A DNA stretch of 26,948 nucleotides from assembly GCA_027021605.1 (NCBI GenBank), contig JALUUA010000269.1:1-26948 (forward strand). The letters are read 5' to 3'. The position numbers were made by a program, and so were the translations under genes. The stretch comes from Candidatus Bipolaricaulota bacterium (GTDB taxonomy: Bacteria > Bipolaricaulota > Bipolaricaulia > RBG-16-55-9). The notes beneath the pieces are model-generated. The model searched no databases and was not told the origin of the DNA. It was given only the letters and a program-made list of their open reading frames with translations. Positions 14,898 to 22,424 of the stretch are shown here, piece after piece (positions within the stretch are counted from its first letter, which is position 1; every line of letters starts with the position of its first letter).

Positions 14898-17840
14898 CTA
14901 GAAAATCGGCAGGTCCACGTTGAAGTAGAACTGCGGCCGCGCCTCCCCCACGCCCTGGGCCACGCCCAGCAAAAACGTGGCGGGCAGGCGGTAATCCAGC
15001 GTCACCGAGAGGGCGAGCTCGGCGCCGAAGCCCACCTGGATCTCCTCCGCGTTCAGCTCGTCCCCCGCCATCCCGGCGTCCACGAACAGCCGGGCCCCCA
15101 CGTCGTCCAGGAAGACGGGCCACCCGCCCAACCCCCGCTCGATGGGGAAGAGGTTAAACACATATTGCACCCCGAGGGAGACGGCCTGCTTGCCGGAGAA
15201 AGCCCCCTGCGGAAAGCCCCGCAGCACGAAGGGGCCGTAGGGGCCGCCCAGCTCGAAGGCGTCCTCCTCGGCGTCGGAGTCCGTCCAGCCCGCTTGGAAG
15301 CGCAGGCTTACCCACTGCGAGGGCTCCACGGGCAGCCGGATCGACTCCCGCCAGCTGAGCGTAAGCGCCTTCCGCCACCCCGTCTCTGTCCCTTCCTCAC
15401 CCCCGCCCTCGGGGCCGGACTCGGACGGCACCTCTCGGCGGAACAGCCTGCCGGAGAGCGTAAGGCTCATCGTGTCCCGGAAGCGCTCCCGGCTCCGCGT
15501 GCGGCTATACGCGTAGGAGCCGGAGACCTCCTGCTCCGTGATCCACACGGGTTCCCGTTCCTCCCCCGGCCCCGTCTCCGGCTCCGCCTCCGCGCCCTCT
15601 GCCTCGTCCTGGTTCTCGTCCTCGTCCGCGTCCGTGGGCTCTTGGAGGCGCTGCGCGTACGCGTAGCCTACGGTGACGGCCTGCTGGCGCTCCAGGGAGG
15701 GCAGCAGCGGGACCGTCACGCTCCCCCCCAGGGAGCGGATCTGCGAGCTGTACATCGCAAAGAGCGCAGCGGGGACGATCTGGTTGTTCACGTACGTGGC
15801 CGTGAGGGAGGGCGCGTTCGCCTCGAAGTCCCAGCCCGCCAGGACCGTGTAGAAGTGCTGGAACAGCGCGTCCTGGGCCATCGTGAACACCCCGACGCCC
15901 GCCCCGGGGAAGAGGGGCAGCGGGAGCCAGAAGCGGGGCACCAACGACGCCCACGGGCTATAGGGCTCGATGGGATATTGCGTTTCGGGGTACCCCGTCC
16001 ACTCGGGAAGGGTCTCTTGGGGGAACTCGACGGGCTCCCAGGTCTCCGGGCGGAGCGGCATCTTGTAGATGTCGTACCCCTCGCTGCCGTAGCCCACAAA
16101 GGCGATCTCGTCGCCGTCGGGCGAGACCGTGGGCGAGACGGCCCCTGTAAGGACGTTCGTCACCCGGAAGAATTTTCCGTCGCTGACGCGATAGGCGTAG
16201 AGGTTGTACACCCGATCGGGGTCGGCGCTGAACAGGATGTACCGCCCGTCCGGGGTCCAGACGGGGTCGCCCACCTGGTGCTTGTCTTGGGTGAGGGGCG
16301 TAAGCTCTCCGCCCTCCGCGTCTGCGTCTGTGGGCAGGAGATAGAGGTCTTGGTAGCCGCCCCAGCGCCACAGGGCCAGCGCGATCTGCGTGCCGTCGGG
16401 CGAGATCGCGAAGGAGTGGATCACCCCCGAGTTGTCGGTGAACTCCTTCAGGGTGCGCGTCTCGCCCGTCTCCGGGTCGAGCACCTGGAGGGCTGTGCTC
16501 CCGTCGTGGCCGATGTTGCGGGCATAGTAAATTTTCCCGTCGGGCGCGACCCGGGCGTAGTACGCCCGCTCCCCCCACGTGAGGCGCTCCTCGCGCCCCT
16601 CCTCGAGGTCGTAGCGATAGAGATCGCTGTGGATCGCATACGGGCCGTTGAAGTCGGGCTTGGCATAGACTAAAGCCCTGCCGTCCGGCGTCCACGTGGG
16701 GTGCATCGCCCGGCCCCCGGGGACGACCTCGCGGTCCTGCTCGCCCTCGGGGCTCACCAGGCGGAGCCCCGCAAGCCCCCGGCCGCTGTGGGTGTAGGCG
16801 ATCCACTCTTGGGTCTCCCCCTCCCCCCCCACGGGGATCGCCGGGGACCAGGCGGGGCTCTCCGTGAAGAAGCCGTGGGTCGTGATGCGCAAAGCGGGCG
16901 TAAGGCCCTCCCGGGTGATGCGCTCGATCTCGGGAGTGAATTGCTCCCGCAGCCACCTCCGGAAGCCCTCGTACAGCTCCCGGGAGGAGACCCCGAACGC
17001 CTCCCGGAAGACCCGATCGAGGTTCTCCCCGAAGCCCACAAGAAAGAGCAAGTTGAGGGGCCGCGAGCCGTTGACCTCGTTGAAGCGCCGCAGGGCGTCG
17101 TCGCCGTAGGTCTCCTCAATATATTGCATCAGCCAGGCCCCGAAGTTGTAGACCAGCAAGCCCACGAAGGGCCACTCCTCCCTCGTGTAGAAGCCCTTGA
17201 TTTCGTCGAAGGTGGGGATCTTGTTATCGAGGACCATCTGGCGGAGCATCTGGCGGGTCTTGGCGTCGTTCATCCGGCATTCTCCCAGATGTTTGCACTT
17301 CTCGTAGACGGCCAAGCCCTCGATGAAGGGGATGGGCTTTACCGTGTTGGGGAGCACGATCTTGCCCAGCACCCCCCGCAGGAGCTTGGGCCAGCCGCGG
17401 GTCTGGTCTAAGTCGACGGCGTGGACCAGCTCGTGGAAGAGCACCGCCTTCCACCACGACTCCAGGCGGACGTTAAACCAGTCCGACAGGCGGTATTGGG
17501 AGGCGAAGAGCACCACCTCGTCGTTGGGAAAGACGGTGGCAAAGCCGTTGGAGAAGTCGAACGGGTCGACGAGAACGATGTCGATGACGGGGGGAACCTC
17601 GCCGAACTCCTCCACCAAAACGGGATAGAACTCCTCGGCATATTGGGCCGTAAGGTGCGCTACGCCCTCCAGGCCCTGCGGGAAGTGAACGCGAAAGTGT
17701 TCCGTCGTGAGCGTCTTCCACTCGAGCCGGGGGTCGAAGCCCAGCCCGAGGGGCTGGGCTTGGGTCTCCGCCGAAAGCCCCAGGAGCGCGACCGCCGCCA
17801 ACAGCGGAGCTAGGGCGTCCTTCCATCGACATCGAAGCAT
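14898..17840 (-). CDS. Exported metallopeptidase-propeller-barrel protein
   Basis: A 980-residue exported protein with three parts. After a signal peptide ending near AETQAQ, a gluzincin-like domain carries HELVHAVD (HExxH, residues 136-140) and IEGLAVY with E174 as the likely third zinc ligand. The middle, roughly residues 320-620, has TolB/PD40-type propeller repeats such as PTWTPDGRALVYA and PVWTPDGRYILFS. The last third is barrel-like, with an alternating pattern, a BamA-like FVLRGFPQGAF segment and a C-terminal Phe in FYFNVDLPIF. A highly acidic loop lies around 15550-15640. The ATG at 17840 is set by AAAGGAGG nine bases before it; a TTG at 17846 is too close to that site. It is the second gene after the 19020 gene. 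Confidence 0.8.
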   Translation of the reverse strand: MLRCRWKDALAPLLAAVALLGLSAETQAQPLGLGFDPRLEWKTLTTEHFRVHFPQGLEGVAHLTAQYAEEFYPVLVEEFGEVPPVIDIVLVDPFDFSNGFATVFPNDEVVLFASQYRLSDWFNVRLESWWKAVLFHELVHAVDLDQTRGWPKLLRGVLGKIVLPNTVKPIPFIEGLAVYEKCKHLGECRMNDAKTRQMLRQMVLDNKIPTFDEIKGFYTREEWPFVGLLVYNFGAWLMQYIEETYGDDALRRFNEVNGSRPLNLLFLVGFGENLDRVFREAFGVSSRELYEGFRRWLREQFTPEIERITREGLTPALRITTHGFFTESPAWSPAIPVGGEGETQEWIAYTHSGRGLAGLRLVSPEGEQDREVVPGGRAMHPTWTPDGRALVYAKPDFNGPYAIHSDLYRYDLEEGREERLTWGERAYYARVAPDGKIYYARNIGHDGSTALQVLDPETGETRTLKEFTDNSGVIHSFAISPDGTQIALALWRWGGYQDLYLLPTDADAEGGELTPLTQDKHQVGDPVWTPDGRYILFSADPDRVYNLYAYRVSDGKFFRVTNVLTGAVSPTVSPDGDEIAFVGYGSEGYDIYKMPLRPETWEPVEFPQETLPEWTGYPETQYPIEPYSPWASLVPRFWLPLPLFPGAGVGVFTMAQDALFQHFYTVLAGWDFEANAPSLTATYVNNQIVPAALFAMYSSQIRSLGGSVTVPLLPSLERQQAVTVGYAYAQRLQEPTDADEDENQDEAEGAEAEPETGPGEEREPVWITEQEVSGSYAYSRTRSRERFRDTMSLTLSGRLFRREVPSESGPEGGGEEGTETGWRKALTLSWRESIRLPVEPSQWVSLRFQAGWTDSDAEEDAFELGGPYGPFVLRGFPQGAFSGKQAVSLGVQYVFNLFPIERGLGGWPVFLDDVGARLFVDAGMAGDELNAEEIQVGFGAELALSVTLDYRLPATFLLGVAQGVGEARPQFYFNVDLPIF

Positions 17841-17886
17841 CTTCAAGGACCTCCTTTTGAGCGCCGGGCGTCTTGGTTTGAGGGAA

Positions 17887-19020
17887 TTAAAAGCTCACGT
17901 TGAACTTCGTCTCCCCCATCTGGTTGACGATGAGCTCCATCCGCACGCGGAACCCCTCGAAGACCGTAAGCGTTGCTGAGATACCCCAGCTAAAGAGCGC
18001 CTCGGTCTCCGTCTCCACGGTTGCCCTTCCCTCGTCGCCGCGGGCGGGTTCCGCATCCATGCCCAAAGGTTCCGGGTTGTCCGGGGAATCGCTTTCGGAT
18101 TCGGATTCGGGCTCGAGTTCGACCTCCCGGACGATCCCCCCGGCCTGGACGAAGAGTTTTCCGTTGAGGCTTACGGGCATCGAGTTGGGGACGCCGTACT
18201 CGGTGAGCTCCGGGGGGAAGGGGAGCGGAAGCTCCGCCGCGTACATGGGGAACTCCCGCGAGAGGGTGACGTTCCAGAAGACGTGCCCCGTAAGGGCTCG
18301 GGGGATGCCGCGCACCCCGGTGGTGAAGGTGAACTTCGGGAGCTCGGCTTCGTTCTCCAAGGAGCCCCAGCGCCCGCTGAGCGAGAGGTCCCCGAGGCGG
18401 AGCGTGAGGCCCTGGGTCATCGAGGAGAACCGGGGCAGCGCCTCCGGCGCGAGCTCCCCGCCGGGGGCCTCCGCGGGGAGGAGGACGCCGAAGACCGTCT
18501 TCGAGTACGAGCTCAGGGTGAGGTCGTACGGCAGCCGGAAGCTCCGATTCGCCTCCAGGAGGAGATAGCCGACCGTGGGGGCGCGCTCCTCCTGCGGGAG
18601 GGACCACAGCTCGCCGAAGAAGCCCGTGTACCGGGTGTCCCCCATCCGGACGCCCAGCCGAAGTCCCTTTTGGCCCTCGCGCCCCAGCACCGGGGTGGAG
18701 AACCAGTCGACGAACGCCGCGGAGAACGGGCCGACTCGGACACCCAGGCCGGGCAACTCGAAGTACGTATCGAGCAGGAGCCCGGCTTGATAGCGAATCC
18801 TCTTGCTTTCGAGCCCATATGCGATCGCGGCGATCGGCTTCCAGATCCCGTGCTGCCAGTTGGATTTGAGCCCGATGACCTGGCCGTCCCGGCTCGTCTG
18901 GGTGACGATGGGCTCGATGGGCGGCTGGGCCCCGGCCGACGACGCCGGAGCCCCGGCGGAGACCGCTGCAACGAGCAGCGCCCCGACGAGGACGCGTCGA
19001 ACTCCTCTTCCCTTGCTCAT
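17887..19020 (-). CDS. Predicted outer-membrane barrel protein
   Basis: A 377-residue exported protein with no recognised family name. The signal peptide is VRRVLVGALLVAAVSAGAPASSAGAQ. The mature sequence is rich in alternating hydrophobic strands (LTLRLGDLSLSGRWG; FTFTTGVRG; GHVFWNVTLS) and ends in ETKFNVSF, which suits an outer-membrane barrel. A long acidic, serine-rich loop (about 17998-18125, including ESESESDS) interrupts the last strands. A similar acidic loop occurs in the next gene's barrel. The ATG at 19020 has GAGGG seven bases upstream. The next gene begins 46 bases downstream on the same strand, so the two form a probable operon and may work together at the cell surface. Confidence 0.78.
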   Translation of the reverse strand: MSKGRGVRRVLVGALLVAAVSAGAPASSAGAQPPIEPIVTQTSRDGQVIGLKSNWQHGIWKPIAAIAYGLESKRIRYQAGLLLDTYFELPGLGVRVGPFSAAFVDWFSTPVLGREGQKGLRLGVRMGDTRYTGFFGELWSLPQEERAPTVGYLLLEANRSFRLPYDLTLSSYSKTVFGVLLPAEAPGGELAPEALPRFSSMTQGLTLRLGDLSLSGRWGSLENEAELPKFTFTTGVRGIPRALTGHVFWNVTLSREFPMYAAELPLPFPPELTEYGVPNSMPVSLNGKLFVQAGGIVREVELEPESESESDSPDNPEPLGMDAEPARGDEGRATVETETEALFSWGISATLTVFEGFRVRMELIVNQMGETKFNVSF

Positions 19021-19051
19021 GGTGATGCCCTCCCTTGCGTACCCGGCCTCT

Positions 19052-19063
19052 CGGTTATAACCG
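19052..19063. repeat. 12-base palindrome in the 19020 gene leader
   Basis: CGGTTATAACCG is perfectly self-complementary. It sits 11 bases downstream of the -10 on the transcribed side, roughly at +5 to +16. It could be an operator or a weak hairpin in the mRNA leader. Confidence 0.5.
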
Positions 19064-19074
19064 GGTTGCCGGAA

Positions 19075-19104
19075 ATTGTAGATTCGGCGGGCGGGTTGCG
19101 TCAA
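19075..19104 (-). promoter_or_regulatory. Promoter of the two-gene barrel operon
   Basis: On the minus strand TTGACG (19104-19099) and TACAAT (19080-19075) are separated by 18 bases. The start near 19068 gives a leader of about 48 bases with a Shine-Dalgarno site before the ATG at 19020. Confidence 0.75.
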
Positions 19105-19171
19105 AACGGCTGCCGGGTGGACAACAGCCAACACAACGAACGGCCAAAGGCGAGGGGAAAAGAAAGCAACA

Positions 19172-19265
19172 ACAAAAAAGAAAGAGCTTGGCGCTGCTGG
19201 GGAAAAATCCACGCCAGGAGGTGGGAGACGTGGCAAAACCCTGGCAGCCAAAACCAAGCTCTTCG
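19172..19265 (-). ncRNA. Candidate structured small RNA (about 95 nt)
   Basis: A perfect TATAAT (19277-19272) is followed eight bases later by AAGAGCTTGG (19263-19254). Its exact complement, CCAAGCTCTT, lies at 19191-19182 and is directly followed by a U-rich run (TCTTTTTTGTT). Between the arms are a second interrupted helix (GGC, TGC, GGG pairing with CCC, GCA, GCC) and a CCACG/CGTGG apical hairpin, with T-rich internal loops. The result is a rod of about 80 nt that ends like an intrinsic terminator. No reading frame fits. I checked for the conserved SRP RNA loop (GGAAG and AGCAGC in the right order) and did not find it; it is also shorter than usual 6S RNA. The strand is set by the -10 and the U-tract. 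Confidence 0.55.
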
Positions 19266-19271
19266 TGGAGT

Positions 19272-19296
19272 ATTATAGCCCGAGGCGAGGGGGTTC
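19272..19296 (-). promoter_or_regulatory. -10 and upstream region of the candidate small RNA
   Basis: The TATAAT at 19277-19272 is an exact consensus -10 on the minus strand. The best -35 is TTGTCG, about 19 bases upstream, which is weak. The box lies 57 bases behind the stop of the metallo-hydrolase gene. Confidence 0.5.
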
Positions 19297-19333
19297 CGAC
19301 AAAACCCAACCCCCCAGCCGACACCCGCCGGCG

Positions 19334-20119
19334 CTAGAGCGCGATCACCTCGCTCCTCCGATCGCGGGGGGCCACGACGACCCGACAGCGAAACAGACCG
19401 TCGAGCTGGGCTTTCACGGTTTCTAAGGCCCGCTCCGGGCGGTTGTTCTCTGCACTGAGGTGGGCGAGCACCGCCACCTGCAGCCGGCCCCGTTGGACCA
19501 GCTCGCGGATCAGCTCCGCGGCGGCCCGGTTGGAGAGGTGCCCCACGGGGCTGCGGATCCGCTGCTTGAGGTCCCACGCGTAGGGGCCGTTTATGAGCAT
19601 CTCCAGGTCGTGGTTCGCCTCGATGACCAGCCCCTCGCACTCCCGCAGGAGCCCCCGGAGGGAGGCGGGCACCGTCCCCAGGTCCGTGGCAAACCCCACC
19701 CGAACCCGTTCGCCGGGCCTTCGCTCCGAGGGCCCCTCCAGCAGGAAGCCGCAGGGGTCGGCCGCGTCGTGGAAGACCCGAAAGGCTTTCACCCATAGGT
19801 CCCCGATGCAAAAATCCTCCCCCATGCGAAAGACCTCCACCCGCTCGTGGCCCGTAAGCGCCGGGCGCACCCACGGGAGCGTGCGGTGGCTCACGTAGAC
19901 GGGGCACCCGAACTCGACGGCGATCCGGCCCGCCTCGGACGCGTGATCCCCGTGCTCGTGGGTGAGCAGCAGCGCGTCCACGGAGCGCTCGCCCAGCGCC
20001 TCAAGCTCTCGGCGCACCCGCCGGGCCGAGATCCCCGCGTCGATGAGCACCCGGGTCCCCCCCGCGGCCACAAACGCGCAGTTGCCGCTCGACCCGCTCG
20101 CAAGCAGACAGATCCTCAT
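19334..20119 (-). CDS. MBL-fold metallo-hydrolase, YycJ/WalJ-like
   Basis: A 261-residue cytoplasmic metallo-beta-lactamase-fold protein of the YycJ type, whose relatives act as 5' to 3' exonucleases or are tied to cell-wall and DNA-repair functions. The N-terminus MRICLLASGSSGNCAFV is typical. The zinc motif THEHGDH lies at residues 53-59, FATDLGTV supplies the later Asp, EANHDLEML follows, and LAHLSAENN gives the last histidine motif. The length is normal. No Shine-Dalgarno site precedes the ATG at 20119; an AGGAGG upstream lies inside a hairpin. It follows the subtilase gene by 71 bases on the same strand and may be the last gene of that transcript. Confidence 0.9.
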   Translation of the reverse strand: MRICLLASGSSGNCAFVAAGGTRVLIDAGISARRVRRELEALGERSVDALLLTHEHGDHASEAGRIAVEFGCPVYVSHRTLPWVRPALTGHERVEVFRMGEDFCIGDLWVKAFRVFHDAADPCGFLLEGPSERRPGERVRVGFATDLGTVPASLRGLLRECEGLVIEANHDLEMLINGPYAWDLKQRIRSPVGHLSNRAAAELIRELVQRGRLQVAVLAHLSAENNRPERALETVKAQLDGLFRCRVVVAPRDRRSEVIAL

Positions 20120-20139
20120 CGCTTCGGGGCCGGGAGGCT

Positions 20140-20159
20140 GGAGGCGATAGCACGCCTCC
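20140..20159 (-). other. Hairpin ahead of the metallo-hydrolase gene
   Basis: GGAGGCG and CGCCTCC form a seven-pair stem with a six-base loop in the gap between the subtilase stop and the ATG at 20119. There is no U-tract, so it is a poor intrinsic terminator. The AGGAGG inside the stem would be masked when folded. Confidence 0.5.
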
Positions 20160-20190
20160 TAAACTCGCTTGATGTCCCGCACTGCACGCG

Positions 20191-22413
20191 TCAGTACACC
20201 CACGGCGCGCCGGGGCCGGGCTCCTCGAAGTCCATCTCGGGCTTGGGGGTGTTCTCCCACCAGTCGGGCCACTCCCACGAGGGCAAGACCTCCCCGGGCT
20301 CGACCCGATAGGGCCCGTAGACCTCCGTGATCCCGTTCTGCTCTACGATCACGGTGACCCGTGCGCTTTGGGTGGCGTTCTCCGCGCTGATCGCGATGGG
20401 GTACGGCGCGTAGGGGAAGTGCTCTTCACGGAGGGTGTACGTCTCCTGGTAGGGCCCGGCGCCCGCACCCCGATCGTCGCCCGAGAAGCGCCCCCAGCGC
20501 GCGGGGTTTGTGCCCTTGGGATCGGCCCACTCACTGAGCACCTCGCCCGTCTCCGGGTCGCTGCGCTCGGGCTGGGGCTCGCCCACCCACAGGTCGATGT
20601 CCACGGGCTCCTCCCAGCGCAGCGTCACCCTCAGGGACGTGCTGAAGCGAAACTCGATCTCGCTTCGCTCGCCGGAGCGGGCCACCACCCTCCCCCGGGC
20701 CGAGAGGCGATTGGCCACCCGGAAGCGGTAGATCGTGGCATCCCCCCCCGAGGCGAGCACCTCGTACTCCCCGGGTCGGACGTTGAGAAAGCGGGCGACG
20801 CCCTCGGCGTTCGTCTGGGCGAAGTAGCGCTCCTTCCCGCCCTGGCGCAGGATCACGTCCACGAAGGGCACCCCCACCGGCTCGCCCCCGAGGCCCGGGT
20901 TCTTCGTGAGCACTTTTATGACGACCTCGGCGCCGTCGGGCGGCAGCTCCGGAAGGCCCAGGGCACGCGCCAAATTCACCCGCCCGTAGCCCGTAAGACG
21001 ATCGAACCCCGGCCCCTCGACGTCGTCCGCCGTCATCTCCAGGGCCCGCTGGAGCTGATAGGGGGTGGCCTCGGGGAAGCGCTCCTTGAGGAGCGCGACC
21101 GCCCCCGACACCTGGGGCGCGGCCATCGACGTCCCGCTGAAGTACATGTAGCCGTAGGGTTCCCCCGTGGGGCGCTCGATCCACAGCGGCACGGACGAGA
21201 GCACGTCCACGCCGGGGGCGCCCACGGAGATCGCCCCGCCCATGGTGGAGAAGTCCGCCTTGCGGTCCCAGGGGTCGGTGGCGCCCACGGCCAGCACCCC
21301 GGGGTAGTTCTTGGGGTAGAGCACCTCGTCCTCGGAGGAGTTCCCCATCGAGTTGACGAAGGTGACCCCGTGCTCGACCGCGACGTCGATCGCCTCCTTG
21401 AGGGTCTGGCTGTAGCCGCGCCCGCCCCAGCTGTTGTTGAGCACGTGGGCCTCATCCCCGGAGTTCTCCACCCCGTCGGGGCCCACGGTCGAGGCCCAGA
21501 CGATGCACCGGGCCACCCGGGCGTCGCCCACGTAGCCCGAGGAGTTCCCGGGGCGGACCCGCCGCGCGTCGAAGATCCGCAGGCTCATGATCTTCGCCTC
21601 CGGGGCGACGCCCACGATCCCCTCGCCGTTGCCGCCCCGGGCGGCGGCGATCCCCGCCACGTGGGTGGCGTGGGCGTCCTCGCCCTGGGAGCCGTCCTCA
21701 TCGGGCAGCAGGGGGACCTCATCCCAACAGCTCAGGCCCTCGAGCTGCTTGCCCTTGAGTTCGGGGTGGGTTCCGTCCATCCCCGTGTCCACCACCCCGA
21801 GGATGACCCCGCGGCCCGTTGCGATCGCCCAAGCCTCCTCGGCCCTCATGACGTCGAGGGCGTACTGGCGCGGGCGCAGGGGATCGTCGAAGACCCGGCG
21901 CTGGGCCGCCGAGATCGACCCCCGGGCGACGACCTCGCCGGGGTCGGGCCAGGTCAAGCCGGGTTCGGGCTTTATGAGCGTCCGGATGTAGTTGGGCTCC
22001 GCGTAGCGCAGCCCCGGGGGCTTGGACAGCGTGAGCTCCCGGACGGCTTGGGGGACGCTCATCCCGGGCGGGAGCGCCACGAGCGCGGCCCGGATCCGGG
22101 GAATCGTCTCCACGACCGCTCCCCCGAGCCGCGTCACGATGGCTCGAAGCGCCGCGGCGTCGCGATAGCCCACCAGGATCTCGCCCTCGAACCAGGGCCC
22201 CGGCTCCCCCGCCCCCGCGGAGGGCTCCGTCGGGCTCGGCCGGGGGCCGTCGGAGGCCGGGTCCGGGTCCGGGGCCGGATACGGGGAGGAGGACGGAGGC
22301 GCCAGGAGGCCGCATCCCGTAAGAAGCCCGACGAACCCCAGAAGCAGCACCGAAAGCACCCGCCCGCGAAGCGGGACGCCCACGCTCATGCGCGTCCTCA
22401 AGATCGTGTTCAT
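20191..22413 (-). CDS. Lipid-anchored subtilisin-like serine protease (S8)
   Basis: A 740-residue subtilase with a lipoprotein signal; the lipobox LLTG-C places the modified cysteine at residue 34. A Pro-rich linker and an inhibitor-like propeptide segment (GEILVGYRD onward) precede the catalytic domain. The triad is visible as D209 (VVDTGMDG), H251 (ATHVAG) and S429 (FSGTSMAAP), with oxyanion N358 (SMGNSS). After about residue 490 come a carboxypeptidase-regulatory-like beta domain (GVARFLNVRPGEYEV) and a beta domain with VDIDLWVG, similar to YfaP/DUF2135 modules. The ATG at 22413 has AAAGGAGG five bases upstream. It begins 11 bases after the lipoprotein gene, a tight operon. It should act in the periplasm or at the surface. 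Confidence 0.92.
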   Translation of the reverse strand: MNTILRTRMSVGVPLRGRVLSVLLLGFVGLLTGCGLLAPPSSSPYPAPDPDPASDGPRPSPTEPSAGAGEPGPWFEGEILVGYRDAAALRAIVTRLGGAVVETIPRIRAALVALPPGMSVPQAVRELTLSKPPGLRYAEPNYIRTLIKPEPGLTWPDPGEVVARGSISAAQRRVFDDPLRPRQYALDVMRAEEAWAIATGRGVILGVVDTGMDGTHPELKGKQLEGLSCWDEVPLLPDEDGSQGEDAHATHVAGIAAARGGNGEGIVGVAPEAKIMSLRIFDARRVRPGNSSGYVGDARVARCIVWASTVGPDGVENSGDEAHVLNNSWGGRGYSQTLKEAIDVAVEHGVTFVNSMGNSSEDEVLYPKNYPGVLAVGATDPWDRKADFSTMGGAISVGAPGVDVLSSVPLWIERPTGEPYGYMYFSGTSMAAPQVSGAVALLKERFPEATPYQLQRALEMTADDVEGPGFDRLTGYGRVNLARALGLPELPPDGAEVVIKVLTKNPGLGGEPVGVPFVDVILRQGGKERYFAQTNAEGVARFLNVRPGEYEVLASGGDATIYRFRVANRLSARGRVVARSGERSEIEFRFSTSLRVTLRWEEPVDIDLWVGEPQPERSDPETGEVLSEWADPKGTNPARWGRFSGDDRGAGAGPYQETYTLREEHFPYAPYPIAISAENATQSARVTVIVEQNGITEVYGPYRVEPGEVLPSWEWPDWWENTPKPEMDFEEPGPGAPWVY

Positions 22414-22424
22414 GCGATCCTCCT

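Noticed and set aside
14760..14900. Plus-strand frame ending LYSRFAYLGWVIAFITG as a gene remnant
   Set aside because: It is short, has no start or SD, and I could not match it to a family, so it may be chance in GC-rich DNA.
19172..19265. SRP (4.5S) RNA as identity of the candidate small RNA
   Set aside because: AGCAGC and CCAGG are present, but the conserved GGAA tetraloop and the asymmetric loop are not in the required positions.
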